A stretch of 64,000 bases of DNA, taken from contig CM045761.1 of assembly GCA_025200525.1 (NCBI GenBank), positions 60,041,438 to 60,105,437 on the forward strand. Direction: 5' to 3'. The position numbers and the translations under genes were made by a program. Shown in pieces: positions 38,119 to 50,300 of this stretch; the stretch's first letter is position 1; each line of letters opens with the position of its first letter. The notes beneath the pieces are model-generated. The model did not search any database and was not told the DNA's origin. It was given only the letters and a program-made list of their open reading frames with translations. The stretch is from Camellia lanceoleosa (Eukaryota > Streptophyta > Magnoliopsida > Ericales > Theaceae).

Positions 38119-38320
38119 GGAAGAGTGTGTGAATGTTGTCTTTGTGTGTTGTGTTTGTGTGTGTGTGTGTGTTTAGAGAGAGAAGAGGAATAGAGAGAGA
38201 GAGAGAAGAGATGCGTGTGTGTGTGTGTTCTCCCTCTCTCAGAGAGAGAGAGAGAGAGATCTGACTATGTCTTGTATGTGTCTGTCTCTCTCTTCTGTCT
38301 TGTGGTCTCTTGTCTTCTTG
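38119..38320. repeat. Compound TG/GA microsatellite
   Basis: Successive runs of TG, AG, TG and AG/TC repeats occur (for example (TG)9 near 38155, AGAGAG runs near 38195 and 38245). The TCTCTC and GAGAGA runs could pair. Confidence 0.9.
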
Positions 38321-38592
38321 TGTGTAGTTTGTTGAACCTCTAAAAAAGTAAGTAATAAAACGTAATTTGTTTTTTTGTTTTTTGTTTTTTATATCAAACA
38401 CAATTAACATTTAATTAAAAAATTTATAATTATTCTTTAAATATGTACACATTAAATACTAAAATGACTATAATGTATTTAAATAATCAAAGAATATATA
38501 TTAGGAATCCATAATATACAATAGGAACATTTAGACAAGTTTAAATCTCTCTAAAGTTTACTGTAAAATTTTAATTATAGCAAAGCCATTAA

Positions 38593-38808
38593 ATTCAATC
38601 CGGCGGCATCAATGGCGGACATAGTGGAGCTGGTCCACTGCTGAGATTGGTGAAGGAAGGGAAATTTGAGTGTGAAGAGAACGCTGCGAGAGCGATTGGT
38701 CTTCCAGGTCGAGACCCAGAAAGCGTCGAACACATGATCATTGCTAGTGTATGCAATGTGTTTGTGAAAATCCTCAAAGAAAGTCCAATCACGGTTCAGG
38801 CTGTGGTT
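38593..38808 (+). pseudogene. Armadillo-repeat protein fragment
   Basis: One open stretch encodes about 72 residues including GHSGAGPLLRLVKEGKFECE, ENAARAIGLPGRDPESVEHM and VFVKILKESPITVQAVV. The spacing of ENAARAIG and the LLxLVKEG helix is that of an armadillo repeat. The sequence strongly recalls plant ARO-type (armadillo repeat only) proteins, judged from memory of the family. A stop at 38590 lies directly upstream. Similarity ends at 38808, shortly before a run of 22 A. No other part of the gene is nearby, so it is a displaced fragment or relict exon. Confidence 0.65.
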
Positions 38809-38842
38809 TGTCCTTTTCATCAAAAAAAAAAAAAAAAAAAAA

Positions 38843-39891
38843 AAGGCCTCCATAAAGGAGTTTTGGCCAAATTTTCTTTAATATATATATTATTAGAAAG
38901 AAAGACAGAAATAAGTAATTTGAATTTTTATTTTTTTATTATTAAGTTTTATATTATTAAAAATTACATCAATTGTACCCAATCAATTGGGAGAAAATTA
39001 TCATTTTATTTTCTAAACTATTACGTGAAAATCAATTTGACATTTAGACTTTGTCTTATTTTAATTTGACATTTAAACTTTTTAAAATTTGATCAATTTA
39101 TGCCTTATCGTCTATTTTCGTCTACAATCTAACAAAATATGCTGACGTGACACCAAATTTTATTTAGAATTTCATTTTACTCCCTAAATTATACTTTAAA
39201 AATAAATCCGCCTTCCAAATATTAAAAACATTAAATTTTAAATAAAAAGTTTTAAGTATTAGTCCTGTTGAGTATTCTTTAAATAATAATTGCTAACTTA
39301 TGTATTAAATTGTCATTCAATCGATCATACGACTAAGTAAATAATCTCGATTTTGTAAGCAAATCTCGACATATCCATTTTTATCATTCAATATAAGTTT
39401 TCAAATTTCAAAATAAGATGTCACTCTCATAATAAGTGTGGTCTAAATTTTTACCCTCTCAATTTTGAAATTAGTCAATCAATTTTATTGAAATCAATAT
39501 GGGGAATAAACTAGTTATAAGAGTAACTAAGAAATTTTCAACTCAATTAATTTCTCTAGGATCGACTCTAGATAATTTGATAGTTAAAGAGACAATTCTA
39601 AATAAGGATTTTATACTTTTTTTAATTATTTTTTGCAAGGTTTATTATTCAAATTTTAATTTTTTTCATTATTGAGATAAAAAAAATTATTTATTAAATA
39701 TTTAAATTTATTTTTTTTTATATTTGGGAGGTGAATTATTGATCAAATTTTAAAAAATTGAAGTATCAAATTAAAATAAGATAAAATTTGAATGCCAAAT
39801 TAATTATTGCATAATAATTTGGGATAAAATAATATTTCCTCCTCAATTGAAAGTGATTTGATGCTCCTAACACGTTGCCATCGGAGGTACA
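38843..39891. other. AT-rich intergenic DNA
   Basis: No coding sequence or clear element is seen. Phrases such as 'aatttgacatttagactttgtc' and 'aattgaagtatcaaattaaaataag' hint at ends of an old inverted-repeat element, but I could not define it. Confidence 0.5.
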
Positions 39892-39899
39892 CCTATGAT

Positions 39900-40732
39900 T
39901 AGGGGTGTGCGCAGTACGAGTCGGTGCGGTTTAAGAGAAAAATAGAAATCGTATGGCGGGTGGCGGATTGATAAAAATGTCACTAGAATTTGCCATTTTT
40001 CTTATCAATAACTGGCGGTTCGGTTGGCAAATAATAGCGGATTTACCTTGGCGGTTCGGGCGGATTGGCGGTTTATAAAAAATATAATTCAAATTACAAA
40101 ACTTAAATCAAAGAGTAAAAAAAAGACGAGAGATACCGTGATGTTAAGCATCTTGCGAAGCTTTCTTCTGATCCAGCAAGTGTAGCAACAACATGATAAT
40201 ATCAACGACTATGCCATCAATTCATTACAAGCATCTGTGGAAGCTATAATGATTAAATACAATACATAAAATTAATATCATTCAAGGTTTACAATATATT
40301 GAAAATGTTTACTGTTGAAAAGTATTTAGATTGAAAAGTGAGCTGATGCAAGTTTGCAACATGGCCAAAAAAAAAAAAAAAAAAGATTGAAAAGTAAATT
40401 GGAATCCAGTTTTATTTTGGATTACTGACATCTTGAATTCCCCTCGAGAAGTAATGTAATACTATATTCTAAGGTATAGAACAATAAGCAAACTTAAGTT
40501 TAAAAAAAAAATTTAGAATCTTATAAAACATAATTTAATAGCGGTGCGGGTCGGTGCGGTTTGGAAGAAAAATAGAAACCGGCGGATTGATAAAAGTGTC
40601 ACTAGAATTTGCCATTTTTCTTACCAAAAATTGGCGGTTCGATTGATAAATAATAACGAATTTGCCTTGGCTGTGCGGCTCGGTGCAGTTTTGGCGATTT
40701 CGGCAGTTTCGGCGAAATTATGCACACCCCTA
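39900..40732. mobile_element. Non-autonomous hAT element, 833 bp
   Basis: The terminal inverted repeat is perfect over 11 bp: TAGGGGTGTGC at the left and GCACACCCCTA at the right. Both sides are flanked by the 8-bp duplication CCTATGAT (39892-39899 and 40733-40740), which is the hAT signature. There is no transposase. About 150 bp near each end are direct repeats of one another (39915-40070 and 40540-40690), both with 'tgtcactagaatttgcca' and GC-rich GGCGG phrases. Confidence 0.93.
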
Positions 40733-40844
40733 CCTATGATCAAGGCACTTTAATCTCAAGACTAGCCCATGTATTAAGTGATTTAAATAATAAACTTAAA
40801 CGCAAAATTTGAGAAAATCCCAAAATTCTTAATGATATATTATA

Positions 40845-41973
40845 GAGTGCTGTTATTAGCACCTACTTAATTTTTTTGAATCTCCCTTTTCTTTAAACCC
40901 CCACTCTGAACCTTAAATTTTAATAAGATTTCTTTGAACACTCCACTTAATACTAGTTTTACCTATATTCATAATATCATTAAGTGCACACCTACTTAAT
41001 TTTGCACACCATGTTTTCTTCTTTTCTCAATAAACGATGAACGATTGAGAGATAATTGAAAACAACAAATGATTGAGAAATGAATCGATTGTCCCTCTCT
41101 TCTCCTTCTTTCATAAACTATGGTCTCTTTTTCCTTGTCACCGTGAACGACGGTATCTCAGTCAGAAATCTCTTCGACGATCTTTTTCTTCTTCTCTCAA
41201 GTAACCTCCAACTCTCTATCACATATTATTATGTTTTGTTTATTTCGGAATAAAACCCTCGATAGAAAGGTTTTTAGAGGGAAAAGCCCTCAGAAAAATA
41301 GAAATAGAAGAAAAATCCTACAAAATGGAACCGTTCGGTATTCCAGTACCAAACAAAATGCTTATATTCAACACTGTATTACTGAATTAAATGCTTCTGT
41401 TTAGCACTGTATTACTAAATAAAACCTTAATAGTTGGCAAACCAGTACCAAACCGAAAACAACCCAAAATCATAAATGCAAGATAGATAAACTTATCAAT
41501 GCAACGCCAATTGCATCAGAGTTGTTGACATCGTCTTTCATTGCTCTATAAATATCAACGAATGGTGAAAACAACTACAAATTGTAGAAACTCGAAGTCT
41601 GTAATAAGATTGTTTTCAACGTTAATTGATTTGGAACACCAAATACATTTGAAACCACTAAACAAAATATTAATTGATTAGGTGATTTCAAATATTTTTC
41701 ATTGAAGATAAATACATAAGCTGAGGATGGTGATGAAGAAGTATAGGGTTAGGATTTAGGTTAGTAAGAAATACATATAGATGGAGATGGAGGTAGGTAT
41801 ACAATATTGTAGAGCGTTATTCTAATTATTTTCATTTAGTGGGTAGGTGTTCCATTAAAAGTTGTAATTTAGTGTAATTTTAATTCAAATTATAATTGTC
41901 ATAAATTTATTATAAAAAAAAAAAAAAAAAAAAGAGTAAAAATCAAATGGTCCAAAGAAATTAAGTAGCACTC
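40845..41973. mobile_element. Non-autonomous inverted-repeat element, 1.13 kb
   Basis: The left end GAGTGCT and right end AGCACTC are inverted. A second shared block, 'acttaatttctttg/aattttttt', lies just inside both ends. Flanks carry the 8-bp duplication ATATTATA (40837-40844 and 41974-41981). The core is AT-rich without a frame. The duplication length fits hAT, but the sequence is low in complexity, so chance is possible. Confidence 0.65.
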
Positions 41974-41981
41974 ATATTATA

Positions 41982-42714
41982 ATCAATTTAATGAAAGTCC
42001 TCAGTAATGACCCTTAGTAAAGTCTTCAAATTTGCAAAGGATGCAATATGTGTTATTTCTTTGGCCCAAAATAAAGTCAAGTCAGGCCTCACGTGGTTGG
42101 ACTAAATAAAAGTGAAGATTTATGTGTTACTTTTTAAGAAACTAGCATTGGGTCAAACAACAAAGAGTTTATGTATTAGAATTTTCTAAATTTTGAATAA
42201 TTAAAAAAAATTATTATTTTCTTAATGATTACTTTAAACAAGAAATCAACCATAACTATTTATCTAATTAAGATAATACAAAATGGCCACAAAAAAATAG
42301 GTGACATAATCTTTTTAAAAAATCCTTTTATATCTCATTTGGGTATTTGAACAATTTCATTTGTACGAAAACATTTTTGGTTTGCTATTCAATTTGTTGG
42401 AAACTATATATTATATTTTTAGCAAATGTCGGTTACAAGTAACTGACATTCAAAATTGATTTTCTTTTATTTTTTTTTTTTTGACTTTCCAAACTTTCAC
42501 CTTCTTAACGCACCCCTTGCTTTCCGCTCCCCCAATGAAGACAAAGTCTCATTTACCACAAACCGTCCCTATCCTTCCCCCCTTCCCCTCTCTCTTCTCT
42601 CTCTCTCTCTCAAGAACAAGATTGATCATAGAGAGAGAAATTGGACAAAACTCACAAAACCTCTTATGTTCTTTCAATCTTCATTTTTTGTTTTTAAGGG
42701 TTACAAAGTTCCAA
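41982..42714 (+). promoter_or_regulatory. Upstream region and 5' UTR of the small gene
   Basis: A TATA-like 'tatatattatatttt' lies at about 42405-42420. A pyrimidine-rich leader follows at 42580-42612, with a CT run, as is common in plant 5' UTRs. The rest is AT-rich. The transcription start is not determined; it is probably about 42440-42500 by distance from the TATA-like sequence. Confidence 0.4.
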
Positions 42715-43116
42715 ATGGAGAACAAGAATGAGAATGCAGAAGAAGCCAAATCGAAGCCTAAAGGGTCAAGCGGCAAGCCCCCAACAAGGTTGCAAAAAAA
42801 GGCGCCGGCAACACTCCAGCTCGATCAAATGACTGCCATTAATGCGGGATCTAATAACAATGGCTCTCGGAGTGCTATTCCCTTGTTATCGCCTCTCATA
42901 TTCTCACCCCTACCGGTGCAGCTCGAGAGAGAAGACAAGAAGCAACTCTTAAAAAGCATCGAAAATGATGACCATGATGGTGAAAAAGGCGATGACAACA
43001 ACAACGATACAAGTGCACCAACACCACCCTCACAAACAACTGGAAATGTTGAGGATCCTTCGTCGCTCTTTACTTTCTTCCAGCCACAATGCGTGCTTGT
43101 GAACCATGGGCCGTGA
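42715..43116 (+). CDS. Small acidic plant protein, function unknown
   Basis: This is a single-exon frame of 133 residues. I chose the ATG at 42715 (context CCAAATGGAG) because the same open frame extends upstream only through the CT-rich leader. The protein starts with a basic, Lys-rich segment, then KPPTRLQKKAPATLQLD (about residues 20-36), a hydrophobic AIPLLSPLIFSPLP block (about 54-67), an acidic low-complexity run rich in Asp and Asn, and ends SLFTFFQPQCVLVNHGP. The block pattern looks like a conserved short plant protein seen in several dicots, but I cannot name it and assign no function. There is no signal peptide or membrane helix. Its end faces the TFIIA-L gene about 1.2 kb away. Confidence 0.62.
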   Translation: MENKNENAEEAKSKPKGSSGKPPTRLQKKAPATLQLDQMTAINAGSNNNGSRSAIPLLSPLIFSPLPVQLEREDKKQLLKSIENDDHDGEKGDDNNNDTSAPTPPSQTTGNVEDPSSLFTFFQPQCVLVNHGP

Positions 43117-44312
43117 AAAGTTATGTGCATAGAAAAGTGCACCAAAAAATTAATGTTGGACACTCATTCGCTTTAAACTTGATTTCCACCACAGTCGAAT
43201 GATCTGAATCATACGTTGGCTTTTCTGTGAATAATTCGGTAATCGATGTGATGGAATAGGTTTGTTGGTAGGAAGTTTGTATCTTTATACTGTGAGTATC
43301 TTCCACCTCCCCATGTCCCCATGTCCTTTCTTCAATTTTGTATACTTTCTTAGTAGACAATCCCACAAGAAAGTTTGTGTTTGGCTCTCTCTCTCTCTCT
43401 GTGATGAGATAAATCCAGGGGGAAATATCTGTAAGCTACTTTCTGTCATAATTAGAGAATGCATTGCAAACCTTACAAGCAATTCAATAGAACCAATCCA
43501 TCAAACAAAAATGAAACTCATTCAATAACCCATCAAACAAAATTGAAACTGATTTCAATAATAATAGGTATATCAACCGGTAATCCAGCAATGGGATGGT
43601 TGGCTGATAATAGAGTTCTTTAGGAAAACAACCACTAAAAAAAACCCAAAAGACTTGAATATATACTCTTCTCACCCAACCACACCAAGAAGAAAAGAAA
43701 TAAAGAAAATGAAATAAAAATGGGATTACTTTTATTTACTCATTCTCTCACCCAACCACACCAGTTGATATCATTTTATTCTCTCCACAAATTTAAAATC
43801 CAAACATGGTCAGAGGGTGACAAACCATAATATTTTGGAATGACCCTTGCGGCATTAAATACCACATTAGCAACATCATTAATAAAAACCCTGAACTCTT
43901 GGCATAAAAGTTGCTCAGACCAGAATAAATGGCATATTCATTGTCTTCAAACCCCACAAATTTAAAAAAGGAATGAAAACAATAGTGCGGCTCATTATAA
44001 ATTAACCAAAATGTTCCACAAGTATACAGTAATGGAATTACACATTCCACCATAGAAATATTTAAGTTTTGCAAAAAAAAAAAAACTCTAGCAGCCATCC
44101 ATTTAGGGCCGGAAAGGCTCTCCCTTTATGTACAACTGGCCAACCATCAATATCCTCAATCTCCAAAGCACCATGCGTCTCTTTTTCTTCCTGCAAGCTC
44201 TCACTTAGAAGTAATAATAATTAAAGAAATTACGAAACACTCATTGAAACTCCATATTTGCTCTTATATCAGCAACTGCCATTTGTTGGCTAATGAGATT
44301 TTTCTTAAAAAA
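43117..44312. other. Convergent 3' regions between two genes
   Basis: This holds the 3' UTR of the small gene (+) and of TFIIA-L (-). AATAAA-type signals on the minus strand appear as 'tttatt' near 43732 and 43776. The phrase 'ctcacccaaccacacca' occurs twice (about 43672 and 43748). Poly(A) sites cannot be fixed from sequence. Confidence 0.5.
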
Positions 44313-47300
44313 TCAGAAATCAAACTCTCCAGTGGCCTGAAAAAAAAAATAATAATAACAATAATAAACGTGAGATAGTATTACAAATGTCATTCGTTTC
44401 ACCAAAAATGATGAGGGCATAACAAAAGCTAGAAGATGGGATTCCAAACACACCTTATTAAAGAGAATGTCTTTATTGTTTATGTGCATAATGCCATCCT
44501 TTAGAGTGCACTTCCACTTGCTCTTGGTCCGCGTAACCTGCCCACCCAATTGCATTATGCTAATGAGGCTATTGTCAAGCAGGGACATAAATACGATTAT
44601 ATGACATGAAATATCACTACATGCTTGAAAAGTGACAACCTATAAAGCACGGACACTCCAAAACAAGTGTCGTAGCAATGTCAAACACGTCGGGGACACG
44701 TGACATGCCCGTGACACAATAGACATGCCAACTAGCATGTCCCTTTAGTTAATTAATTTGTTTTACAGGGTCATGCCAACTATTTCTTTTTTCTTTTTTT
44801 CTTTTTTTCATGTTGGATGTTTGGTGTTTATTACTTTTGGATGTTTATTACTTTTGTCATTTTTATGGATGATCTATTAATTATTTAAATATGGTGGGGT
44901 TTTTTTTTTTTAATGAATTAGAATTAATTTTTGTTAATTTTGATTGTTTGTGCACGTAATGTTAATCTAAATAGCAATAAAAATACATTAAAAAAAAAGC
45001 ATATTTTTATTTTCGTGTCTCTGACGTGTCTATGTTTTCATTTTTTTGAAATCACCGTATCCTGTGTCTGTGCCTCTTAGGCAACAACAATACCTTGTCA
45101 AACTGAGCCAAAACTAAGTGCTGTGTGTTTAGATCCTCTCCCTGGTCCACATCGTCCAAATCATCATCATCGTCATTTTCATTCAAGGGCTCATCATCGT
45201 CGTCATCTACAATATCATTTGGAGGGATGATAGCAGGAGTAGCTGCTTGGTCTAAAGAAATGCAGATGATAATTAGATCCAACATCAAATGAAGAAAACC
45301 TATAATAAGTCAAAGTGATCTGGTCTGAAATAGATCATAAGTTTACCATGTGGTGCCGGTGTGTTCACTATATTGTAGTCTTCATTGACGACTCCTCCTT
45401 GATAGTTGTATATCTTCAGTAAAAGAAGAAAACGAGTCAATTTACAAAAGCCACAGCTGGAGAAATAAAATTCCATAAAGGAGGGAACTGATAATGTCAT
45501 AATCAAAATTTCTTAATTCTTAAGAAATTTTGAGAAGGACAGCAAGCTTGCATGTTGTTCATGAGATTCTATAGTATAATGCACAGCACAGCATTACGCA
45601 ATGCAACACACTGGATCAAACAGGATTTGAGTTACCCAAAGATAAAAGCGTAAGAAAATGTTACATCAAATGAAAATGTTAAAGCACCTTTTCACTGCCC
45701 TCTGGCTTCGCCAGAACACAAATTTAGAATATTCTATGCCCCCAACTGTCAAAAGTAATAACCCAGTAATACTCGCTCAAAGTTTTTAATTGACAAGAAT
45801 TGGAATCACAAGAAATAGGAACATAAAGAGGGCTTCTATACATCACCTAAATATATCATTATGTGACTTCTCATGTGGCACGATGGTCCTACCATTTTTT
45901 TTATATACAATGGGCCCCACATATATGCATGGCATTTATTGTATGAATACACGTAGAAGGTGAAGTAAATGCGTTGATAAATAACATTTCTAGAACATAA
46001 ATTACTCCTTCGCAACATTCGAACACTAAAGGCTTACTACTTGTGTAGCCTATCATTAACACGCAAAGTGTCACAAGTCCCCTTCCTTCAATTTCATGAC
46101 ATCAAGACAGGGTGCTAAGGTCACTGCTTGACTTTGCACCAAAATGTGAAGGAAAAAAGGAAGAAGAAAAAGCACATAAGGGTCTTACATCAAGGCCTAG
46201 GCATCACGACTCACAAGTAGATGGCACAACACCGAACAGCTCATGCACTCACCACAGATTCTGGGTCAATATGGCTCGGTGGCTACAAATGAAGAACACA
46301 CTCTGGCACTTCACCCTCAGGGGTAAGTTGCCAATCCAATCTGCATTACTCTTTGGCTTTGACTTTGTGGCATAGATTATTCATGTTGGCGGAGATTTGT
46401 TGGGTGGTCCCACATACTTCCTTCAACTTGCTCTTGATGGATTTTTGGGTTTTTGGCTGTAATAAAGCAAAAGTGTCATGGCAATGCATCTTTTTCTCTA
46501 TTTTTTGGGTTATTTGGTTGGAGCAAAACACAAGAATTTTTTAGGATAAGATGGAGGACATTGATTCTTTATGGGATAGAGCTTGTTATTTGCCACTTGG
46601 GCCTCGGTTTTTTCCCTTTTTAGAGAGATTCCTTTTTTCCTGATTTCTAGAGATTGGAGGGCAGTGTGATATGTAGCTTCAGGTGTTGTTACTTTCGTTT
46701 TGTTTTTTTTCTTCTTTGGAACCGGTTTCTTGTAATCTTTATTTTCCTTAATAATAATATTTTCTTTTGTTGTTGCCGATCAAAAGAAAAGAAAAAAGAG
46801 AGACTTCGCTACTCCGTACAAACCGCAGCACTCAAGTGAACACCTCTTATGAGTTGCTGGTTTTCCCAAGATTCTCCAACAGTTCATAGTGCATGGAACC
46901 GACTTACCCAACTATCCACTATGGGATTCCTTGCAATCCCACTGCCCACTAAGGGATTACCCAGTCAGTGATTAATAATCTTCTATAATTAAGGGTATAT
47001 ATCTCATGTATGGGGAAGACAGGCTAAGCTTCTCTCTCTCTCTCACTATGAGTGCTTCACTTCTCACCCAATCGCTCTGCTAATTGCCCCGGTGTCATTA
47101 TTGTGTTTGCCACTTCATCCTTAAACCTCCATGTTAGTGCACTTCCATGCCAAAACAATAGGCACATTACATTTATATGATTTTTGCTATAATTACTCCT
47201 AACTATGAAAAGTCTTTCACGGTTCTTCATAACACAGTCACAGAAGCACCTAGTACTTGCTGAACTGACTTCATAGGGGTTCACGCCCCTAGTCCTCCAT

Positions 47301-50300
47301 AAATGCTTCATTTTCCTTTATAAAATAAATAAATAAAAATAAATCCCTAATCAAATCCACAAGTTCAACCCAGTCAACCTGCACATTCTCAAGAATGTGT
47401 TCTAGTCACTCCAACCAAAGATTATAGAACAATCCACTCCTGCTACCCATGAATGGGGTAGTTTCATGCCTACTGTCTAGAGGAAAATTGTCTTCCATAA
47501 AGGCCATTTACTATCTCAAACTTACTCCTTTCAACATTTATATAATGATCATATATTAGATCTCAAATCATCTAACGTAGTATTAGTGTACAACAATTCC
47601 TCATTACTATTCTGTGAACAAAATAGGTGTAATAGAGATTTCGTTCTTATATCAAGATATATTCCGTAGTTATATCAAAGATTAATCCACTAAACCAAAC
47701 TAACTGACAGCAGGGTTCAAATTCATGGCACTTTAAATAGGTCAAGTAACCGATTTAATAATTTTGTTCAAATACAATTGAGCATATATTGCATCGCGTC
47801 TTCCTTCAGATACTCAATGCCACCCCCAAAGCACTATATCAATATCCTATTTAAACAGACATTAATAATGTGGTTAACCATGCAGACGTAACAGTATAAG
47901 GGAAGGGAGAAGTCATCAATAACAGCGTAATAGCAGTCTTGACGGTCATTCCATCATGAGGCCACCAACATTAACTCAGTTATATGAACTAGAAAAGGCA
48001 ATAAGCATAACATCAACAAAATGCCCACGGCACCTAATGCCTGCCAGAACTTGGATTTTGGAGCATATGCCAGTGCATGACACGCGCACGCACACACACA
48101 CATGTAAAAATTTCCAAGCAAATTATCTTATTTCATGCATACATGTCAAAAAGCAACAGCTTACATTAGGAGTAGAAAGCACATCATCATAAGGATCGGG
48201 AATTGGCCCATCCAATTGAGAAATCCTTGAAGACAACGTCACCCTTTGTGTGAACACCTCTCGGTTCGCAGCAATGACATTGTGGCATTCAGTATTGCCC
48301 CTTTGACTTACCTGAGAAATGATCAAAAGATATGCAACCCATTATATGTACAAAAATGATACAAAATCAAGATAAACCTCAAAAATTTGAGTGATGCCAG
48401 TACAATAGTCAACTTATGCACAAAACAAAACAATATGCAACCCATTGGATATTAAAGCCTAAAACACTAAATATATTTATTCCAAATTCCACATTGTAGA
48501 ATGGAATCAAGAATCCGGTAGGATGTCACCAGATAATGGTGAATTCCCTGTCTATTTTTCCTCAAGATGACCATTTTCCTCATATTGCTTGGAATTCGGT
48601 GCAACAAAAGAATGACCAAAAAATTGACATTCAAATCTGCTTTTCCCCCATTCATTTAGGCCACTGAGATCTTATGGATAGCAAGCTTGAGTTATGCTTA
48701 TTCTTACAGTCAGGGCCACATAACTAAACCTATCATCATTCAAATAAATCCACTAACTGCAGCTCAAGTATCTGATGTTTGTACAGCAGTATCCACAAGT
48801 TCCCCTCTGAGAGCTCGGTAATAAGAAATGATAAATTCTGTTAAAAAATAGCCTTTCATGTAAAATTTAATGGCATATTATGGTGATTCTAGATATCAAA
48901 ATATTCATTAAAATGTGACAAAGTGCATATCATTGAGTTTTAAAGAGGTTGCTAAATATTTTTAGAATTTCATGACCACGACACCCAATTCCCAATATGC
49001 ATCATTCAAAACTCCCAATACCAATACACCGCAACCTATACCGATACACGTCCTAATACCATGAATTAGAATCATAGTAGTGAAAAGATAGTGCTCAAAC
49101 TCTTGGAAAGAAATTCTCTCTTCTATATCAAGCACGATACTATTCATTCATGCAGGCATCAAGACAATGAACTTAAATCAACAAAACATAAACATGGAAG
49201 TAAAAACGAAGCTCAACCTGAAAATCATCTGACATGGAATCTCCAGCTCCATCCTGCTGTGGCATGTATCCACTGCCATGATATTGTGAAGCAAAATCCT
49301 CACGTTTCCGCTTTCCAGAAGGCACCATGAAGAAGTCCTAGATTTTTATCCAACATTAAGATGGATAATGAAATAGATTGTTAACACTAAAAAATCAGTT
49401 AAGATGAGAAAATAAGTAATAGATGATGACACACATTAGGTATCAATTCCCGCTTCAACAAGAAAAGAAAAGAAAAAAACAAAATAAAACAAAACAAAAC
49501 AAAAAAGGAAAACTGCTCACAGTGCATTTTACTATTTTTTTTTATTATCAAAATTCAGGAATTCTAAAACAAAGAGAAAACATGGAATGGAATGTGCCTA
49601 CTTCATCAAGAACAAAAAAAAAACAACAAATAGTTACTATAAAGTGGAGTAAAATTCAGTTGAAAAGTACCAGTTTTTGTTTACTTGATAGTAACAAAAC
49701 CTTAATTACTATTCCTCAACCTCTATTCTTTTTATTTCATCTTCATTGCAACTCATCTCAACCATTCCAGTTTACATTTGAGCATTTTTACTCTGGTACA
49801 CAAATATCAACTTCCAACTATATCATTTGTACATGCTTCCAACATCAAGGGAAAACTCTTCATGAAATGTTGTGCAATACTTTCTTTGGATTATGCAGCC
49901 AATAGAAAGAATATATTTTGAGGTACTGTTACAGAAAATTTGTCTCTTTTGTCTATGCCTACTTTGGTGGAGAAGTGATTGGAGAAGGTACATAAAAATT
50001 TCTTGTGGGAAGGTTTAGGGGAGGAATTCAAATATTATCTTGTGCACTGGAAGAAGGTGTGCACTCATATGGAAGACAGTGGTCTAGGCTTTCGATGCTT
50101 AGCCAATTTAATCAAGCTTTGATGAGGACATGGTTAAGATATATTCGAGAAGAGAACAATGTATGGAAATGGTTATTATCGATAAGTTTGGAGTAGATTG
50201 AGGAGAGGACTTCCAAGGTAGAAACAAAGCCATATGGGATGGGATTGTAAAAAGTTAAAAGGAAGGGATGGTTGAATTTTGCAAAACATTTGTGATTTGA

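Noticed and set aside
38575..38853. Minus-strand open frames opposite the armadillo fragment
   Set aside because: The plus strand gives a clear armadillo-repeat match; the minus frames are its shadow.
42481..42714. Upstream in-frame start for the short acidic protein
   Set aside because: The extra 78 codons translate the CT-rich leader. The ATG at 42715 has better context and begins the coding-like composition.
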